From Gaiellasilicea sp963829845 (GTDB lineage: Bacteria > Actinomycetota > Thermoleophilia > Gaiellales > Gaiellaceae): 64,000 bases of DNA. The DNA lies in NCBI GenBank assembly GCA_963829845.1, contig CAWHKD010000017.1:1-64000 (forward strand), given 5' to 3'. Numbering within the stretch: position 1 is the stretch's first letter; each line of letters opens with the position of its first letter. Below the pieces are notes generated by a model that saw only the letters and a list, made by a program, of their open reading frames with translations, did no database searches and was not told the origin of the DNA. A program made the position numbers and the translations under genes. This document shows, one piece after another, positions 41,608-51,755 of the stretch.

Positions 41608-43227
41608 ATGGCGATCCGGAAGCTCCTGGTGGCGAACCGCGGCGAGATCGCCGTACGCATCTTCCGTACCTGCCGCGAGCTCGGGATCGCGACGGTCGCC
41701 GTGGCTGCGCCCGACGATGCCGGCGCGCTCCACACGCGCGCGGCCGACGAGACCGCCTCGATCGGCAGCTATCTCCACTCCGAGGAGCACATCCGCGCGG
41801 CGGTCGGCTCCGGCGCGGACGCGATCCATCCGGGCTACGGGTTTCTCGCCGAGAACGCGGACTTCGCCGAGGCGGTCAGCGCTGCGGGGCTGCTCTGGGT
41901 CGGGCCTCCGCCCGAGGCGCTCCGGCTGGGCGGCGACAAGCTCGCGGCGAAACGGATCGCCGCCGAGGCTGGCGTGCCGGTCGTGCCCACCGGCGAGCCG
42001 TCCGAACTCGGCTACCCGCTGCTCGTCAAGGCTGCGGCGGGCGGCGGCGGGCGTGGGATGCGCGTCGTCCGCGAGCCGGCCGAGCTCGACGATGCTCTCG
42101 CAGCGGCCGCGCGCGAGGCCAAGGCTGCGTTCGGGGACGGCACCGTCTTCTGCGAGCGCTACATCGAGCGGCCAAGGCATGTCGAGATCCAGCTCCTCGC
42201 CGACACCCATGGCACCGTGCTCTCGCTCGGTGAACGCGACTGCTCGGTGCAGCGCCGTCACCAGAAGGTCCTCGAGGAGTCGCCCTCCCCCGCGCTCGAC
42301 GCGGAACTGCGGGCGGAGATGGGTGCGGCGGCGATCGCGTTCGCGCGCGCGATCGGCTATCAGAGCGCCGGCACGGCCGAGTTCATGCTCGCCGGACGCG
42401 AGTTCTGGTTCCTCGAGCTGAACGGCCGGATCCAGGTCGAGCACCCCGTGACCGAGCTCGTCACCGGCATCGATCTCGTCCGCGAGCAGCTCCGCGTCGC
42501 GGTGGGCGAGCAACTTTGTGTTTCTGAAACACAAGCTCAGGGCCACGCCGTCGAGGCGCGGCTGTACGCTGAGGACCCGCGCAGCTTCCTGCCCCAGGCC
42601 GGGACGGTCGAGCGGCTCCGGCTTCCGGGCAGCGTCCGCGTCGACGCAGGCGTCGAGGAGGGCGACGAGGTCGGCACCTCGTACGACCCGATGATCGCGA
42701 AGCTGATCGCGCACGGCCCGACGCGGGCCGAGGCGCTGGCACGCCTCGCCGACGCCCTCACCGAGACCGAGGTCGCGGGCGTGACCACGAACCTGCCGTT
42801 TCTCCGCTGGCTCATCTCACACCCGGTCGTGCGTGCCGGCGAGGCGACGACTGCGTTCCTGACCGAGCATCCACCACTCTCGGAGCCGCCCCTGCGCCTG
42901 CCCGACGCCCCGTGGCGCGGCGGCTGGCGGCTGAACCTCCCGCCCGCGCCGCCGGCGCCGGCGCCTGACGTCGACAGCGCAGTGCACGACCGGGCAGCCG
43001 GCCCTGGCAGCGGCAATGTGACGGCACCGATGCCGGGAACGGTGATCGGCGTCAAGGTCGCGCCCGGCGACCGCGTCGAAGCGCGGCGGCCGCTGCTCGT
43101 GCTCGAGGCGATGAAAATGGAGACGCCGCTGAACGCGCCCTACGACGCGACCGTGAAGGCCGTGCACGTCGAGGAGGGCGACCGCGTCGCCGGCGGCGCC
43201 CTCCTCGTCGAGCTCGAAGCCGACTAG
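41608..43227 (+). CDS. Biotin-dependent acyl-CoA carboxylase alpha subunit
   Basis: A 539-residue protein: biotin carboxylase domain (about 1-445) with KAAAGGGGRGMRV ATP loop and FLELNGRIQVEHPVTE. A short linker and the biotinyl domain follow, with Lys503 in LEAMKMETPL. It carboxylates biotin using ATP and bicarbonate. It is shorter than usual methylcrotonyl or propionyl alpha subunits (about 650 residues) because the linker region is small. A palindromic repeat (42516-42534) lies in the coding sequence, reading CVSETQ where relatives read differently. Probably the partner of the beta subunit at 27039. Confidence 0.85.
   Translation: MAIRKLLVANRGEIAVRIFRTCRELGIATVAVAAPDDAGALHTRAADETASIGSYLHSEEHIRAAVGSGADAIHPGYGFLAENADFAEAVSAAGLLWVGPPPEALRLGGDKLAAKRIAAEAGVPVVPTGEPSELGYPLLVKAAAGGGGRGMRVVREPAELDDALAAAAREAKAAFGDGTVFCERYIERPRHVEIQLLADTHGTVLSLGERDCSVQRRHQKVLEESPSPALDAELRAEMGAAAIAFARAIGYQSAGTAEFMLAGREFWFLELNGRIQVEHPVTELVTGIDLVREQLRVAVGEQLCVSETQAQGHAVEARLYAEDPRSFLPQAGTVERLRLPGSVRVDAGVEEGDEVGTSYDPMIAKLIAHGPTRAEALARLADALTETEVAGVTTNLPFLRWLISHPVVRAGEATTAFLTEHPPLSEPPLRLPDAPWRGGWRLNLPPAPPAPAPDVDSAVHDRAAGPGSGNVTAPMPGTVIGVKVAPGDRVEARRPLLVLEAMKMETPLNAPYDATVKAVHVEEGDRVAGGALLVELEAD
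42516..42534. repeat. Palindromic repeat TTGTGTTTC-T-GAAACACAA, copy 1
   Basis: Nine-base arms around one central base, inside the carboxylase alpha gene. Copies 2 and 3 are at 53434 and 53843. Low-GC compared with its surroundings. Confidence 0.75.
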
Positions 43228-43787
43228 TCGATCGCTGCCGCCGGCAGCTCGGGTGCCGCCCCATCACGGAGCGGCGCCAGGAAGGTCGCAGTCAGCGCGA
43301 CGAGCACGGCAGCGGCGATCAGGATCGTCCAGCCGTCGTCGATCGTCGGCTTCACCGTCATCGCGAAGACGATCGCGTACATGTACACGAGGTCGATCCG
43401 GAGCACGGTGAAGAGGCGGCGGATCACCTCCTGGCCGGCCGGCGTCGACGGCCCGACCTGCGGTATGCGCTTTGCCATCGGCGTGATCACGAAGAGCCCC
43501 GTCACGAACGAGGCGGCGAAGGTGACGAGCGCGAAGACGACCCAGAGCTGGCCCCAGTCCCAGTTCCCGTCGAGCATCAACCCGACTCCGGCGAGGATGA
43601 CCACGAGCGAGGCGGGCACGAACATCCGCTCGCCGAGCATGCCGGCACGGCCGGCGAAGCGGGCGATCTCGTCCGTGTCGCCGCCGCGGCGCACGACCGC
43701 GCCGTACATCTGGAACGTGAAGGCTCCGCCGAGCCAGATCACGGCCGCGGTGACGTGCACGAACAGCAGAAACTCGTACCAGGTCAA
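43224..43787 (-). CDS. DUF2269-like integral membrane protein
   Basis: A 187-residue protein with four to five membrane segments: YEFLLFVHVTAAVIWLGGAF, ASLVVILAGVGLML, LWVVFALVTFAASFV and ILIAAAVLVALTATFL. The HVTAAVIWLGG histidine/tryptophan start is typical of DUF2269 and related heme-like membrane proteins. TTG 43787 is chosen because GGAGGGG lies 6 bases upstream. TTG 43793 would leave no spacing. The stop overlaps that of the carboxylase alpha gene (CTAG). Confidence 0.75.
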   Translation of the reverse strand: MTWYEFLLFVHVTAAVIWLGGAFTFQMYGAVVRRGGDTDEIARFAGRAGMLGERMFVPASLVVILAGVGLMLDGNWDWGQLWVVFALVTFAASFVTGLFVITPMAKRIPQVGPSTPAGQEVIRRLFTVLRIDLVYMYAIVFAMTVKPTIDDGWTILIAAAVLVALTATFLAPLRDGAAPELPAAAID

Positions 43788-43836
43788 GTGCAACCCCTCC
43801 TCCGCCGGATGACAGACTGAGAGAGGTTCTACAAGG

Positions 43837-44145
43837 CTAGAACAGCTTCTGCAACTTCATCGCGGCGCCCATGTCGCCCTTGATCTTCAGCTTGCCCGTC
43901 ATGTAGGCGGTCGTCGGGTTCTGCTCGCCGCGGACGACGGCCATCATCGTCTCCTCGGAGGTGGAGATCGTCGTGTCCGCCTCGCCGCTGCCCTCGGTGA
44001 CGCTGACGGCACCGTCGTTGACCGCGACGAGCCACTGGCCGGCTCCCTCGATGTCGAACAGGTACGAGTTGTTCATGCCGGCGGTCTTCTCCGCGTCGGC
44101 ACGGTCGGCAAGCGAGTCGAAGAACTCCTGGACGGTGTCGGCCAT
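43837..44145 (-). CDS. SCP2 sterol-binding-domain protein
   Basis: A 102-residue single SCP2 domain: GMNNSYLFDIEGAGQWLVAV, then DTTISTSEETMMAVVRGEQN and TGKLKIKGDMGAAMKLQKLF, the family hallmark end. Such proteins bind lipids or acyl-CoA. It is divergent from the acyl-CoA dehydrogenase gene with 59 bases between starts, consistent with a lipid-related role. Confidence 0.88.
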   Translation of the reverse strand: MADTVQEFFDSLADRADAEKTAGMNNSYLFDIEGAGQWLVAVNDGAVSVTEGSGEADTTISTSEETMMAVVRGEQNPTTAYMTGKLKIKGDMGAAMKLQKLF

Positions 44146-44204
44146 GTGGTGTCGCTCCTTCGTCGGTTGGGCTGCCGAATCTACCGGGTAGCATCCGGCG
44201 GCGC

Positions 44205-45338
44205 ATGGACCTCGATCTCACGCAGGAGCAGCAGCTCGTTCGCGACACGGTGCGCGAGTTCGCGAACGAGAAGGTGGCTCCGGTGGCGGAGGAGCTCGAC
44301 CGCGAGTCGCGCTTTCCCCACGAGCTGGTCGCCGAGCTCGGCGCGCTCGGCCTCATGGGTCTCCCGATCCCCGAGGAGTACGGCGGCGCCGGCGGCGACA
44401 CGGTCTCCTATGCCCTGGCGATCGAGGAGCTGACCCGGATCGACTCGTCCGTCGCGATCACCGTCGCGGCGCACACGTCGCTCGGGACGATGCCGATCTA
44501 CCTCTTCGGCACGGAGGAGCAGAAGCAGCGGTGGCTACCCGACCTCGCCTCCGGCGCGAAGCTTGCCGCCTTCGGCCTGACCGAGCCGGGCGCAGGCTCC
44601 GACGCCGGCAACACGCGCACGACCGCCGAGCTGCGCGACGGCAGCTGGGTCGTCAACGGCTCGAAGATGTTCATCACCAACGCCGGCACCGACATCACCT
44701 GGGGCGTGACGCTGACCGCCCGCACGGGCGAGGACGAGATCTCGAACATCGTGGTCGAGAACGGAACGCCGGGCTACGAGATCTCGGCGCCGATGAAGAA
44801 GCTCGGCTGGAAGGCCTCCGACACGCGCGAGCTGTCGTTCCGCGACTGCGCAGTGCCCGAGGAGAACCTGGTCGGCCCGCGAGGCCAGGGCTTCCACCAG
44901 TTTCTCGAGATCCTCGACGGCGGCCGCATCTCGGTCGCAGCAATGGGCGTCGGCCTCGCGCAGGGCGCCTACGACCTGGCCTACGCGTATGCGAAGGAGC
45001 GGGAGCAGTTCGGCAAGCCGATCTCACGCTTCCAGGCGGTGCAGTTCCGGCTCGCCGACATGGCGACCGAGATCGAGGCGGGCCGCGCGCTCGTGCTCAA
45101 GGCCGCGTGGCTGAAGGATCAGGACCGGCCCTTCGCACGCGAGGCGGCGATGGCGAAGCTCTACACCGGCGAGCTCTCGAACCGCGCAGCGAACTGGGCA
45201 CTCCAGATCCACGGCGGGTACGGGTACATGGACGAGTACGCGATCTCGCGCCTTTACCGCGACCAGAAGATCCTCGAGATCGGCGAGGGCACGAACGAGG
45301 TGCAGCGGATGGTGATCGCAAAGCACATTGGTCTCTAG
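44205..45338 (+). CDS. Acyl-CoA dehydrogenase
   Basis: A 377-residue FAD enzyme. Signatures are FGLTEPGAGSDAGNTRTTAE, then WVVNGSKMFITNAG, REQFGKPISRFQAVQF and IHGGYGYMDEYAISRLYRD. The catalytic glutamate is present in EIGEGTNEVQRMV. Isovaleryl-CoA dehydrogenases usually lack glutamate at this position, so a short-chain or general acyl-CoA role is more likely, although the neighbourhood includes leucine genes. It makes the trans-2-enoyl-CoA and passes electrons to ETF. Confidence 0.9.
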   Translation: MDLDLTQEQQLVRDTVREFANEKVAPVAEELDRESRFPHELVAELGALGLMGLPIPEEYGGAGGDTVSYALAIEELTRIDSSVAITVAAHTSLGTMPIYLFGTEEQKQRWLPDLASGAKLAAFGLTEPGAGSDAGNTRTTAELRDGSWVVNGSKMFITNAGTDITWGVTLTARTGEDEISNIVVENGTPGYEISAPMKKLGWKASDTRELSFRDCAVPEENLVGPRGQGFHQFLEILDGGRISVAAMGVGLAQGAYDLAYAYAKEREQFGKPISRFQAVQFRLADMATEIEAGRALVLKAAWLKDQDRPFAREAAMAKLYTGELSNRAANWALQIHGGYGYMDEYAISRLYRDQKILEIGEGTNEVQRMVIAKHIGL

Positions 45339-45686
45339 CGCAGGATGGCCGGGCGCGAAAACCCCTGAAGCGTCGGCTTCGCCTCCGGCGACGATGAGCT
45401 ACGGCGCGACAGCCGCCGCCATCAGGTTCGCTTCTACCTCCTCGATCACCTCGGCGATCCCAGGGCAGGGGCACGATCCGATCAGTGAGCTCCGCAACGC
45501 TCCAGAGGGACCTCACCGGCGAGCCAGGAGGCGCAGGCGACCGCGGCGAGAACCCAGAAGCCGCGCTGCGGCTACTGCAGCAAAGGCGCCGGCAGCCCCA
45601 TGCCGCGCGCGGGGAGAAGCCATCGCTCCAGGAATCGTGCGCTCCGCCTCGTGCTCGGACCCCCGTTCGGGGGATCGGCGGCTGGG
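45339..45686. other. Non-coding stretch
   Basis: About 348 bases with no supported gene. A small perfect hairpin CCCCC-GTTC-GGGGG at 45660-45673 lies just after the end of the oppF gene and may end that operon. Confidence 0.5.
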
Positions 45687-46555
45687 CTAGCCCTCGGAGA
45701 GCGCGTGCCGCAGCTGGCGGCGCGCCGCCTTCCGCTCCTTCATCGCTCGTGGATCGGGCACCGGCACCGCCGAGAGGAGCGCCTTCGTGTAGTCGTCCTG
45801 CGGGTTCGTGTAGACCTCCTCGGCCGGGCCGATCTCGACGAGCTCGCCACGGTTCATCACCGCGATCCGGTCGCTCATGCCGCGGATGACGGCGAGATCG
45901 TGGGCGATGAAGAGGTACGTGAGCCCGAAGTCGCGCTGGAGGTCCTTGAGCAGGTTCAGGATCTGGGCCTGGATCGAGATGTCGAGCGCCGACACCGGCT
46001 CGTCGCAGACGATCAGCTTCGGGCTGAGTGCGAGCGCGCGGGCGATGCCGATCCGCTGCCGCTGGCCGCCCGAGAACTCGTGCGGGTAGCGGTTGGTGTA
46101 GCTCGGGTCGAACCCGACGACGTCGAGCAGGTCGCGGATGCGGACTGTGCGCTCGCGCCGCGTGCCGATCCCGTGCACGATCAGCGGCTCGCCGACGATG
46201 TCGCCGACGGTCATGCGCGGATCGAGCGACGAGTACGGGTCCTGAAAGACGATCTGCATCTCGCGGCGCATCCGGCGCAGATCCTCACGCCCGAGCTCCG
46301 TCAGCTCCGTCCCCTCGAAGAGGACCGAGCCGGAGGTCGGCTTGAGCAGCTGGAGCACGCAGTAGCCGGTCGTGGACTTGCCGGAGCCGGACTCGCCGAC
46401 GAGCCCGAGCGTCTCCCCCGGCATGACGTCGAAGCTGACGCCGTCCACTGCCTTGACCTCCCCCACCTTGCGCTCGATCAGCAGGCCTTCGCGGATCGGA
46501 AAGTGCTTGTGCAGTTCCGTCACCCGGAGCAACGGCTCCTTCTCGGCGCTGACGC

Positions 46556-46559
<4 letters not shown>
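45687..46559 (-). CDS. oppF: Oligopeptide ABC transporter ATP-binding protein OppF
   Basis: A 290-residue ABC ATPase. Walker A is GESGSGKST, the Q loop is IVFQDPYSSLDPRM, the signature is FSGGQRQRIGIARALA, Walker B is LIVCDEPVSALD, and the switch histidine is in IAHDLAV. The long N-terminal part (HFPIREGLLIERKVGEVKAV) is typical of OppF/DppF. The GTG overlaps the stop of oppD (GTGA). It powers peptide import with OppD. Confidence 0.92.
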
Positions 46560-47572
<1,013 letters not shown>

Positions 47573-47574
47573 GG

Positions 47575-48507
47575 CTACCTCTCCTTCGTCCGCGGGTCGA
47601 GCGCGTCGCGCAGTCCGTCTGCGATGAAGTTGGCGCAGACGACGAGCGTCGCGATCGCGATCGACGGGACGATGATCGCGATCGGATGGGTGCGGAACAC
47701 CGTCCGGCCCTCCTGCGCCATTGAGCCCCAGGAGGCGTCCGGCGGGCTGATCCCGAGCCCGATGAAGGAGAGGAACGCCTCGCCGAGGATCACGGCCGGC
47801 AGCTCGAGGAAGATCGCGATGATCAGGATGCCGAGCGTGTTCGGGAGCAGGTGCCGGCCCAGGATCCGGTACCACCGCGCGCCGACGGCCTTCGCCGCCC
47901 GCACGTAGTCGTTCTCCTTCAAGGTCAGCACCTGGCCGCGCACGATCCGGGCGGTCGTGAACCAGCTCGCGATCGAGAGCGCGATCATCATCGTCCACAT
48001 GTTCGTCGTGCCGATGATCGCGAGGGCGATGATCGCGAAGGGCAGGTACGGGAGCCCGTACAGCGCGTCGAGGAAGCGCATCAGGCCGTTGTCGACGCGG
48101 CCGCCGACGAAGCCCGAGATCGAGCCGTAGACGACGCCGATCGCGAGGATTGCGAACGTCGCGCCGAAGGCGATCAGGATCGAGACCCGGCCTCCGAGCG
48201 CGGTCCGCACGAAGAGGTCGCGGCCGAACTTGTCGGTGCCGAACAGGTGGGCGAGGCTCGGGTTCTCGTTCGCCTGCGAGAAGTCGACCGCGTTCGGGTC
48301 GTACCGCGAGATGACCGGGATGATCAGGCAATAGAGGACGACGCCGATGAAGACGGCGGCCGCGACGAGCGCGCCGCGGTTGCGGCTGTAGCGGCGCCAC
48401 GCGTCCTTCCAGAGGTTCGACTGGCGGATCGGCGCCCCGCCCGCCCCCATCGTGTGCTCGACGGTAAGACCCTCGTCACGAATGTCGGTGGGAGTCGACG
48501 CAGCCAC
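47575..48507 (-). CDS. oppC: Oligopeptide ABC transporter permease OppC
   Basis: A 310-residue membrane permease with an N-terminal OppC_N segment (GALVAAAVFIGVVLYCLIIP) and LFGTDKFGRDLFVR. A BPD_transp_1 domain with about five more helices follows, carrying the EAA-type loop EAFLSFIGLGISPPDASWG. GTG 48507 overlaps the oppB stop by one base. Confidence 0.9.
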   Translation of the reverse strand: MAASTPTDIRDEGLTVEHTMGAGGAPIRQSNLWKDAWRRYSRNRGALVAAAVFIGVVLYCLIIPVISRYDPNAVDFSQANENPSLAHLFGTDKFGRDLFVRTALGGRVSILIAFGATFAILAIGVVYGSISGFVGGRVDNGLMRFLDALYGLPYLPFAIIALAIIGTTNMWTMMIALSIASWFTTARIVRGQVLTLKENDYVRAAKAVGARWYRILGRHLLPNTLGILIIAIFLELPAVILGEAFLSFIGLGISPPDASWGSMAQEGRTVFRTHPIAIIVPSIAIATLVVCANFIADGLRDALDPRTKER

Positions 48508-49433
48508 TACGTCCTTGCGTCCCGCGTCCGCGGGTCGAGGATCCCGTAGAGGATGTCGACGACGAGGTTCGCGATGATGATGATCACCGAGAGCAGCACT
48601 GTCAGCCCCATCACGACCGAGAAGTCACGCGCGGTGACGGCGGTCACGTAGTACTGGCCGATGCCGGGGATGTTGAAGATCAGCTCGATCACGAACGAGC
48701 CCGTGATGATGAAGCCGAGCAGGGGGCCGGCCGCGGTGATCACCGGGATCAGCGAGTTCCGGAGCACGTGCAGGCCGACCACCCGCCGGTAGCGGAGGCC
48801 CTTCGCCCGGGCCGTGCGCACATAGTCCTGCTGCAGCGTCTCGAGCATCGTCCCGCGGACGAGCCGTGCGAAGAGCGCCATCGGCGCGAAGCCGAGCGCG
48901 ATCGTGGGCAGGATCTTGTGCTCCCAGCTCGACCAGCCGCTTGTCGGTAAGGCGCCGAACTTGAGGGCTACGAAGTAGATCAGGAGGGTCGCCACCAGGA
49001 AGCTCGGGATCGCATGGAAGACGTTCGAGAAGAACATCGCCGTGTAGTCGACCCAGGTGTTCTGCCTCAGGGCTGCGACCATCCCCAGCGGCACGCCGAC
49101 GACGATCGCGAAGATGAACGCGTAGAGGCCGAGCTCGATCGACTTCGGGAAGTGCGTCTTGACGATGTCGTTCACGTCTCGGCCGCGGATCACGAGCGAC
49201 GGGCCGAGGTCGAAGGTCGCGACGCCCTTGACGTAGTAGACGTACTGCATGTACCAGGGCTTGTCGAGGTTGAACTTGCGCTCGAGGTTGCGCTGCACGG
49301 ACTCGGGCACCGCCCGCTCCGTGCGCCGGAAGGGGTTCCCCTCGATCTGCCGCATCAGCATGAAGGTCAGGAAGATCACGACGAGCAGCACCGGGATCGT
49401 CCAGAAGATGCGCCTGACGATGAACTTGAGCAT
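48507..49433 (-). CDS. oppB: Oligopeptide ABC transporter permease OppB
   Basis: A 308-residue permease with six membrane segments. It has the family start FIVRRIFWTIPVLLVVIFLT and ends VVMGLTVLLSVIIIIANLVV and DILYGILDPRTR. The loop VRTARAKGLRYRRVVGLHVL contacts the ATPases. It forms the pore with OppC. A hairpin separates it from oppA upstream. Confidence 0.9.
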   Translation of the reverse strand: MLKFIVRRIFWTIPVLLVVIFLTFMLMRQIEGNPFRRTERAVPESVQRNLERKFNLDKPWYMQYVYYVKGVATFDLGPSLVIRGRDVNDIVKTHFPKSIELGLYAFIFAIVVGVPLGMVAALRQNTWVDYTAMFFSNVFHAIPSFLVATLLIYFVALKFGALPTSGWSSWEHKILPTIALGFAPMALFARLVRGTMLETLQQDYVRTARAKGLRYRRVVGLHVLRNSLIPVITAAGPLLGFIITGSFVIELIFNIPGIGQYYVTAVTARDFSVVMGLTVLLSVIIIIANLVVDILYGILDPRTRDART

Positions 49434-49469
49434 CGAGCCTCCCTACCCTGGTCCAAGTCATTGCCGAAC

Positions 49470-49498
49470 GCGGACGGGGCCGCAGGGGCCCCGTCCGC
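49470..49498 (-). terminator. Hairpin between oppA and oppB
   Basis: A perfect 12 bp stem (49470-49481 with 49487-49498) and 5-base loop in the oppA-oppB gap. With no T run it probably protects or partly terminates the oppA message, giving more binding protein than permease. Confidence 0.65.
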
Positions 49499-49515
49499 GC
49501 TCGTGAAGCGAGTAC

Positions 49516-51180
49516 CTACTCGGTGACGACGACCTGGGTCAGGTCGGTCTGGTTGAGCAGGTTGACGTCGAACGTCGACTTGATCGACTCGCGCTCGAGG
49601 TTCGTGTACGTGTACCAGTAGATCGGGATGAGCGGCATGTCGCCGTTCTCGCCGCCCATGATGTCCTCCGCCTGCCCATACAGCTCGTAGCGGGCGTCGT
49701 CGTCCTGGGTGTTCTTCGCCTTCTCGATGACGGAGTCGAACTCCTTGTTGCACCAGTTCGTGTTGTTGTTCCCCGACTCGCACGTCCAGAGGTCGAGGAA
49801 GTTGATCGCGTCGACGAAGTCGCCGATCCAGCCGAGCCTGTAGACGTCGACGTCCGGATTCGGGGGCGGCCCGAGGAACTCCAGGAACGGCGGGAACTCC
49901 ATCTGCTTGATCTTGGCCGTGATCCCGAGCTCCTTCCAGGAGGCCTGGATCGCCACGGCGATGTCGGGGTTCGGGGACGAGTCATTCGTGTAGATCGTGA
50001 TGTTGGTCTTCGGGCTCGCAACCTCGCTCATCAGCTGCTTCGCCTGCTCCATGTCGGCCGTCGGCGGCTGCCACGGCGACTTCGGGTTGAGCACGTCGAA
50101 CCCGGGCATGCCCTTGGGCGTGAAGCCGGTCGCCGGCAGCTGGTCGCCCTGTGCGATGTTGTCGATGATCGACTGGCGGTCGATCGCGAGCGACATCGCC
50201 CGGCGCTGCTTGACGTCCGTGATGTTCTTGACGTTGAACCCGTAGTAGAAGGTGCCGAGACCCGGATACAGCTCGTACTCGGGCGTCTCCTTCAGCCGGG
50301 GGATCTCGTCGGCCGGCAGGCCCTGGTACTGGACGTCGATCTCGCCGGCCTCGAACGCCTGCACCGCCGTCGTGCCGTCGGTGATCAGGCGGCCGTTGAC
50401 GCGCGTCAGCTTGACGGAGTCGGCGTCACGCCATTCGTCCCACTTGGTGAGGTCGATGCTGGCGTTGGGCTGCCACGACTCGAGCTTGAAGGGCCCGTTC
50501 GTGACGATGTTCGCCGGCTCGGTCCACTTGTCGCCGAACTGCTCGACCGTTTTCTGCGGGACCGCGAGGAACGAGTGATGCGCCGACTGCTGGATGAACC
50601 ACGGCTGCGGGCTCGTCAGCGTGACTTCGAGGGTCTTGTCGTCGACGGCCTTCACGCCCATCTTGGCCTTGAGCGCGTCGCAGTCGTCCTTCTTCGGGTC
50701 GCAGCTGTTGTACTCCTGCGCTCCGACGATGCCGTAGAACTGGTAGGCGTAGTCGGCGCCGAGCTCGGGCGAGACGGTGCGCTTCCACGAGTACTCGAAG
50801 TCGTGGGCGGTGACCGGGTCGCCGTTCGTCCACGTGAGCCCGTCGCGGAGCGTGTAGGTGACGGTCTTGCCGTCTTCGCTCGTCTCGAAGCTCTCGGCGG
50901 CGGCGCCGACCGGGTTCAGATCCTTGTCGAGCTTGACGAGCGGATCATTGATGTTGAGCAGGATGTTGGAGGAGGTGACGTCGGTCGCGAGGCCCGGATC
51001 CAGCGACGAGATCTCCGTGCCCCAGTTCACCGTGATCACCTGCTCGGCGGCCTCGGTGCCGCCTTCGGTCGTCGCGCCCGTGCCGGCGGCCTCCTCGTCG
51101 TCGCCGCCGCAGCCGGCCGCGACCAGAGCGAGACTCGTGACGAGCAGCGCGAGCCACAACCAGAGGGTCTTCGTCCTCAT
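49516..51180 (-). CDS. oppA: Oligopeptide-binding lipoprotein OppA
   Basis: A 554-residue solute-binding protein of the SBP_bac_5 family. The signal peptide has a lipobox (LALVAAGC, Cys about residue 24), followed by an acidic/Gly/Thr linker. The fold signatures LRDGLTWTNGDPVTAHDFEY and RRAMSLAIDRQSIIDNIAQG are present. It captures peptides outside the membrane and delivers them to OppBC. It is first in the operon. Confidence 0.92.
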   Translation of the reverse strand: MRTKTLWLWLALLVTSLALVAAGCGGDDEEAAGTGATTEGGTEAAEQVITVNWGTEISSLDPGLATDVTSSNILLNINDPLVKLDKDLNPVGAAAESFETSEDGKTVTYTLRDGLTWTNGDPVTAHDFEYSWKRTVSPELGADYAYQFYGIVGAQEYNSCDPKKDDCDALKAKMGVKAVDDKTLEVTLTSPQPWFIQQSAHHSFLAVPQKTVEQFGDKWTEPANIVTNGPFKLESWQPNASIDLTKWDEWRDADSVKLTRVNGRLITDGTTAVQAFEAGEIDVQYQGLPADEIPRLKETPEYELYPGLGTFYYGFNVKNITDVKQRRAMSLAIDRQSIIDNIAQGDQLPATGFTPKGMPGFDVLNPKSPWQPPTADMEQAKQLMSEVASPKTNITIYTNDSSPNPDIAVAIQASWKELGITAKIKQMEFPPFLEFLGPPPNPDVDVYRLGWIGDFVDAINFLDLWTCESGNNNTNWCNKEFDSVIEKAKNTQDDDARYELYGQAEDIMGGENGDMPLIPIYWYTYTNLERESIKSTFDVNLLNQTDLTQVVVTE

Positions 51181-51247
51181 CGGGTAGATCCTTCCTTCGT
51201 TTGCATGAATGCAGCGGCGCGAGAGAACGCCGACTTGGTCCTTGCCA

Positions 51248-51253
51248 TGTATA
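51248..51253 (-). promoter_or_regulatory. Possible -10 box of the opp operon
   Basis: TATACA on the minus strand lies about 68 bases before the oppA ATG. The -35 region is unclear (CCGTTT at 17 bases). Confidence 0.35.
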
Positions 51254-51267
51254 CCGTTCGCAAACCT

Positions 51268-51741
51268 GTGAAACGGTGGTCTTTACGCACTGTGAACGCG
51301 AGCGCAACGCTAGCTGCGCTTGCGTTGGCCCTGTTGGCGCAACCGGCGCTCGCTCATCTGGACATCCTCCCGACCCTCGTCGAGCAAGGTGCGGTCACCG
51401 ACGTGCGCGTCGAGCTGCCGCAACTGCGCCCAGGCCCGCCCCCCGACCGGCTCGAGGTCGAGGGTGACGGAATCGAGGTGATTTCAGCCGATTTGCAGGG
51501 AATTTCCGGCTCGGACTCGGTCTGGAACGTCCGCCTCCGCGCCACCGCGGCACCGGGCGTAGTGCCGATCGTGCTCCGGGCAGGGTACGGCGACGGACGG
51601 TCGGTGGAGGTCGACCAGCAGCTCACGATCGCGCCTCGTCCGGAGACGTCGGGCTTCCCGTGGGTGGGGGTCGCGGTCGGCGCGTTCCTGGCAGTCGCGT
51701 TCGCGGTGGTCACGCTCCGCGTCGCCCGCCGAAAAGCCTGA
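51268..51741 (+). CDS. Secreted membrane-anchored protein (CopC/YcnI-like style)
   Basis: About 157 residues from GTG 51268, which gives a basic start VKRWSLR and a signal peptide ending QPALAHLD. An ATG at 51247 lies over the oppA promoter region and is less likely. The mature part is a beta-sandwich (LPTLVEQGAVTDVRVELPQL, WNVRLRATAAPGVVPIVLRA) with one C-terminal membrane segment. The shape and the histidine right after cleavage recall YcnI/CopC-like domains. Copper binding is not shown. Confidence 0.6.
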   Translation: MKRWSLRTVNASATLAALALALLAQPALAHLDILPTLVEQGAVTDVRVELPQLRPGPPPDRLEVEGDGIEVISADLQGISGSDSVWNVRLRATAAPGVVPIVLRAGYGDGRSVEVDQQLTIAPRPETSGFPWVGVAVGAFLAVAFAVVTLRVARRKA

Positions 51742-51755
51742 TAGCGTCACGTCTC

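Noticed and set aside
44205..45338. Isovaleryl-CoA dehydrogenase assignment
   Set aside because: The EIGEGTNEV glutamate is the base of most acyl-CoA dehydrogenases but is usually absent at this place in isovaleryl-CoA dehydrogenases.
45339..45686. A gene in the gap after the acyl-CoA dehydrogenase
   Set aside because: Open frames here are short, Arg-rich and lack ribosome sites.
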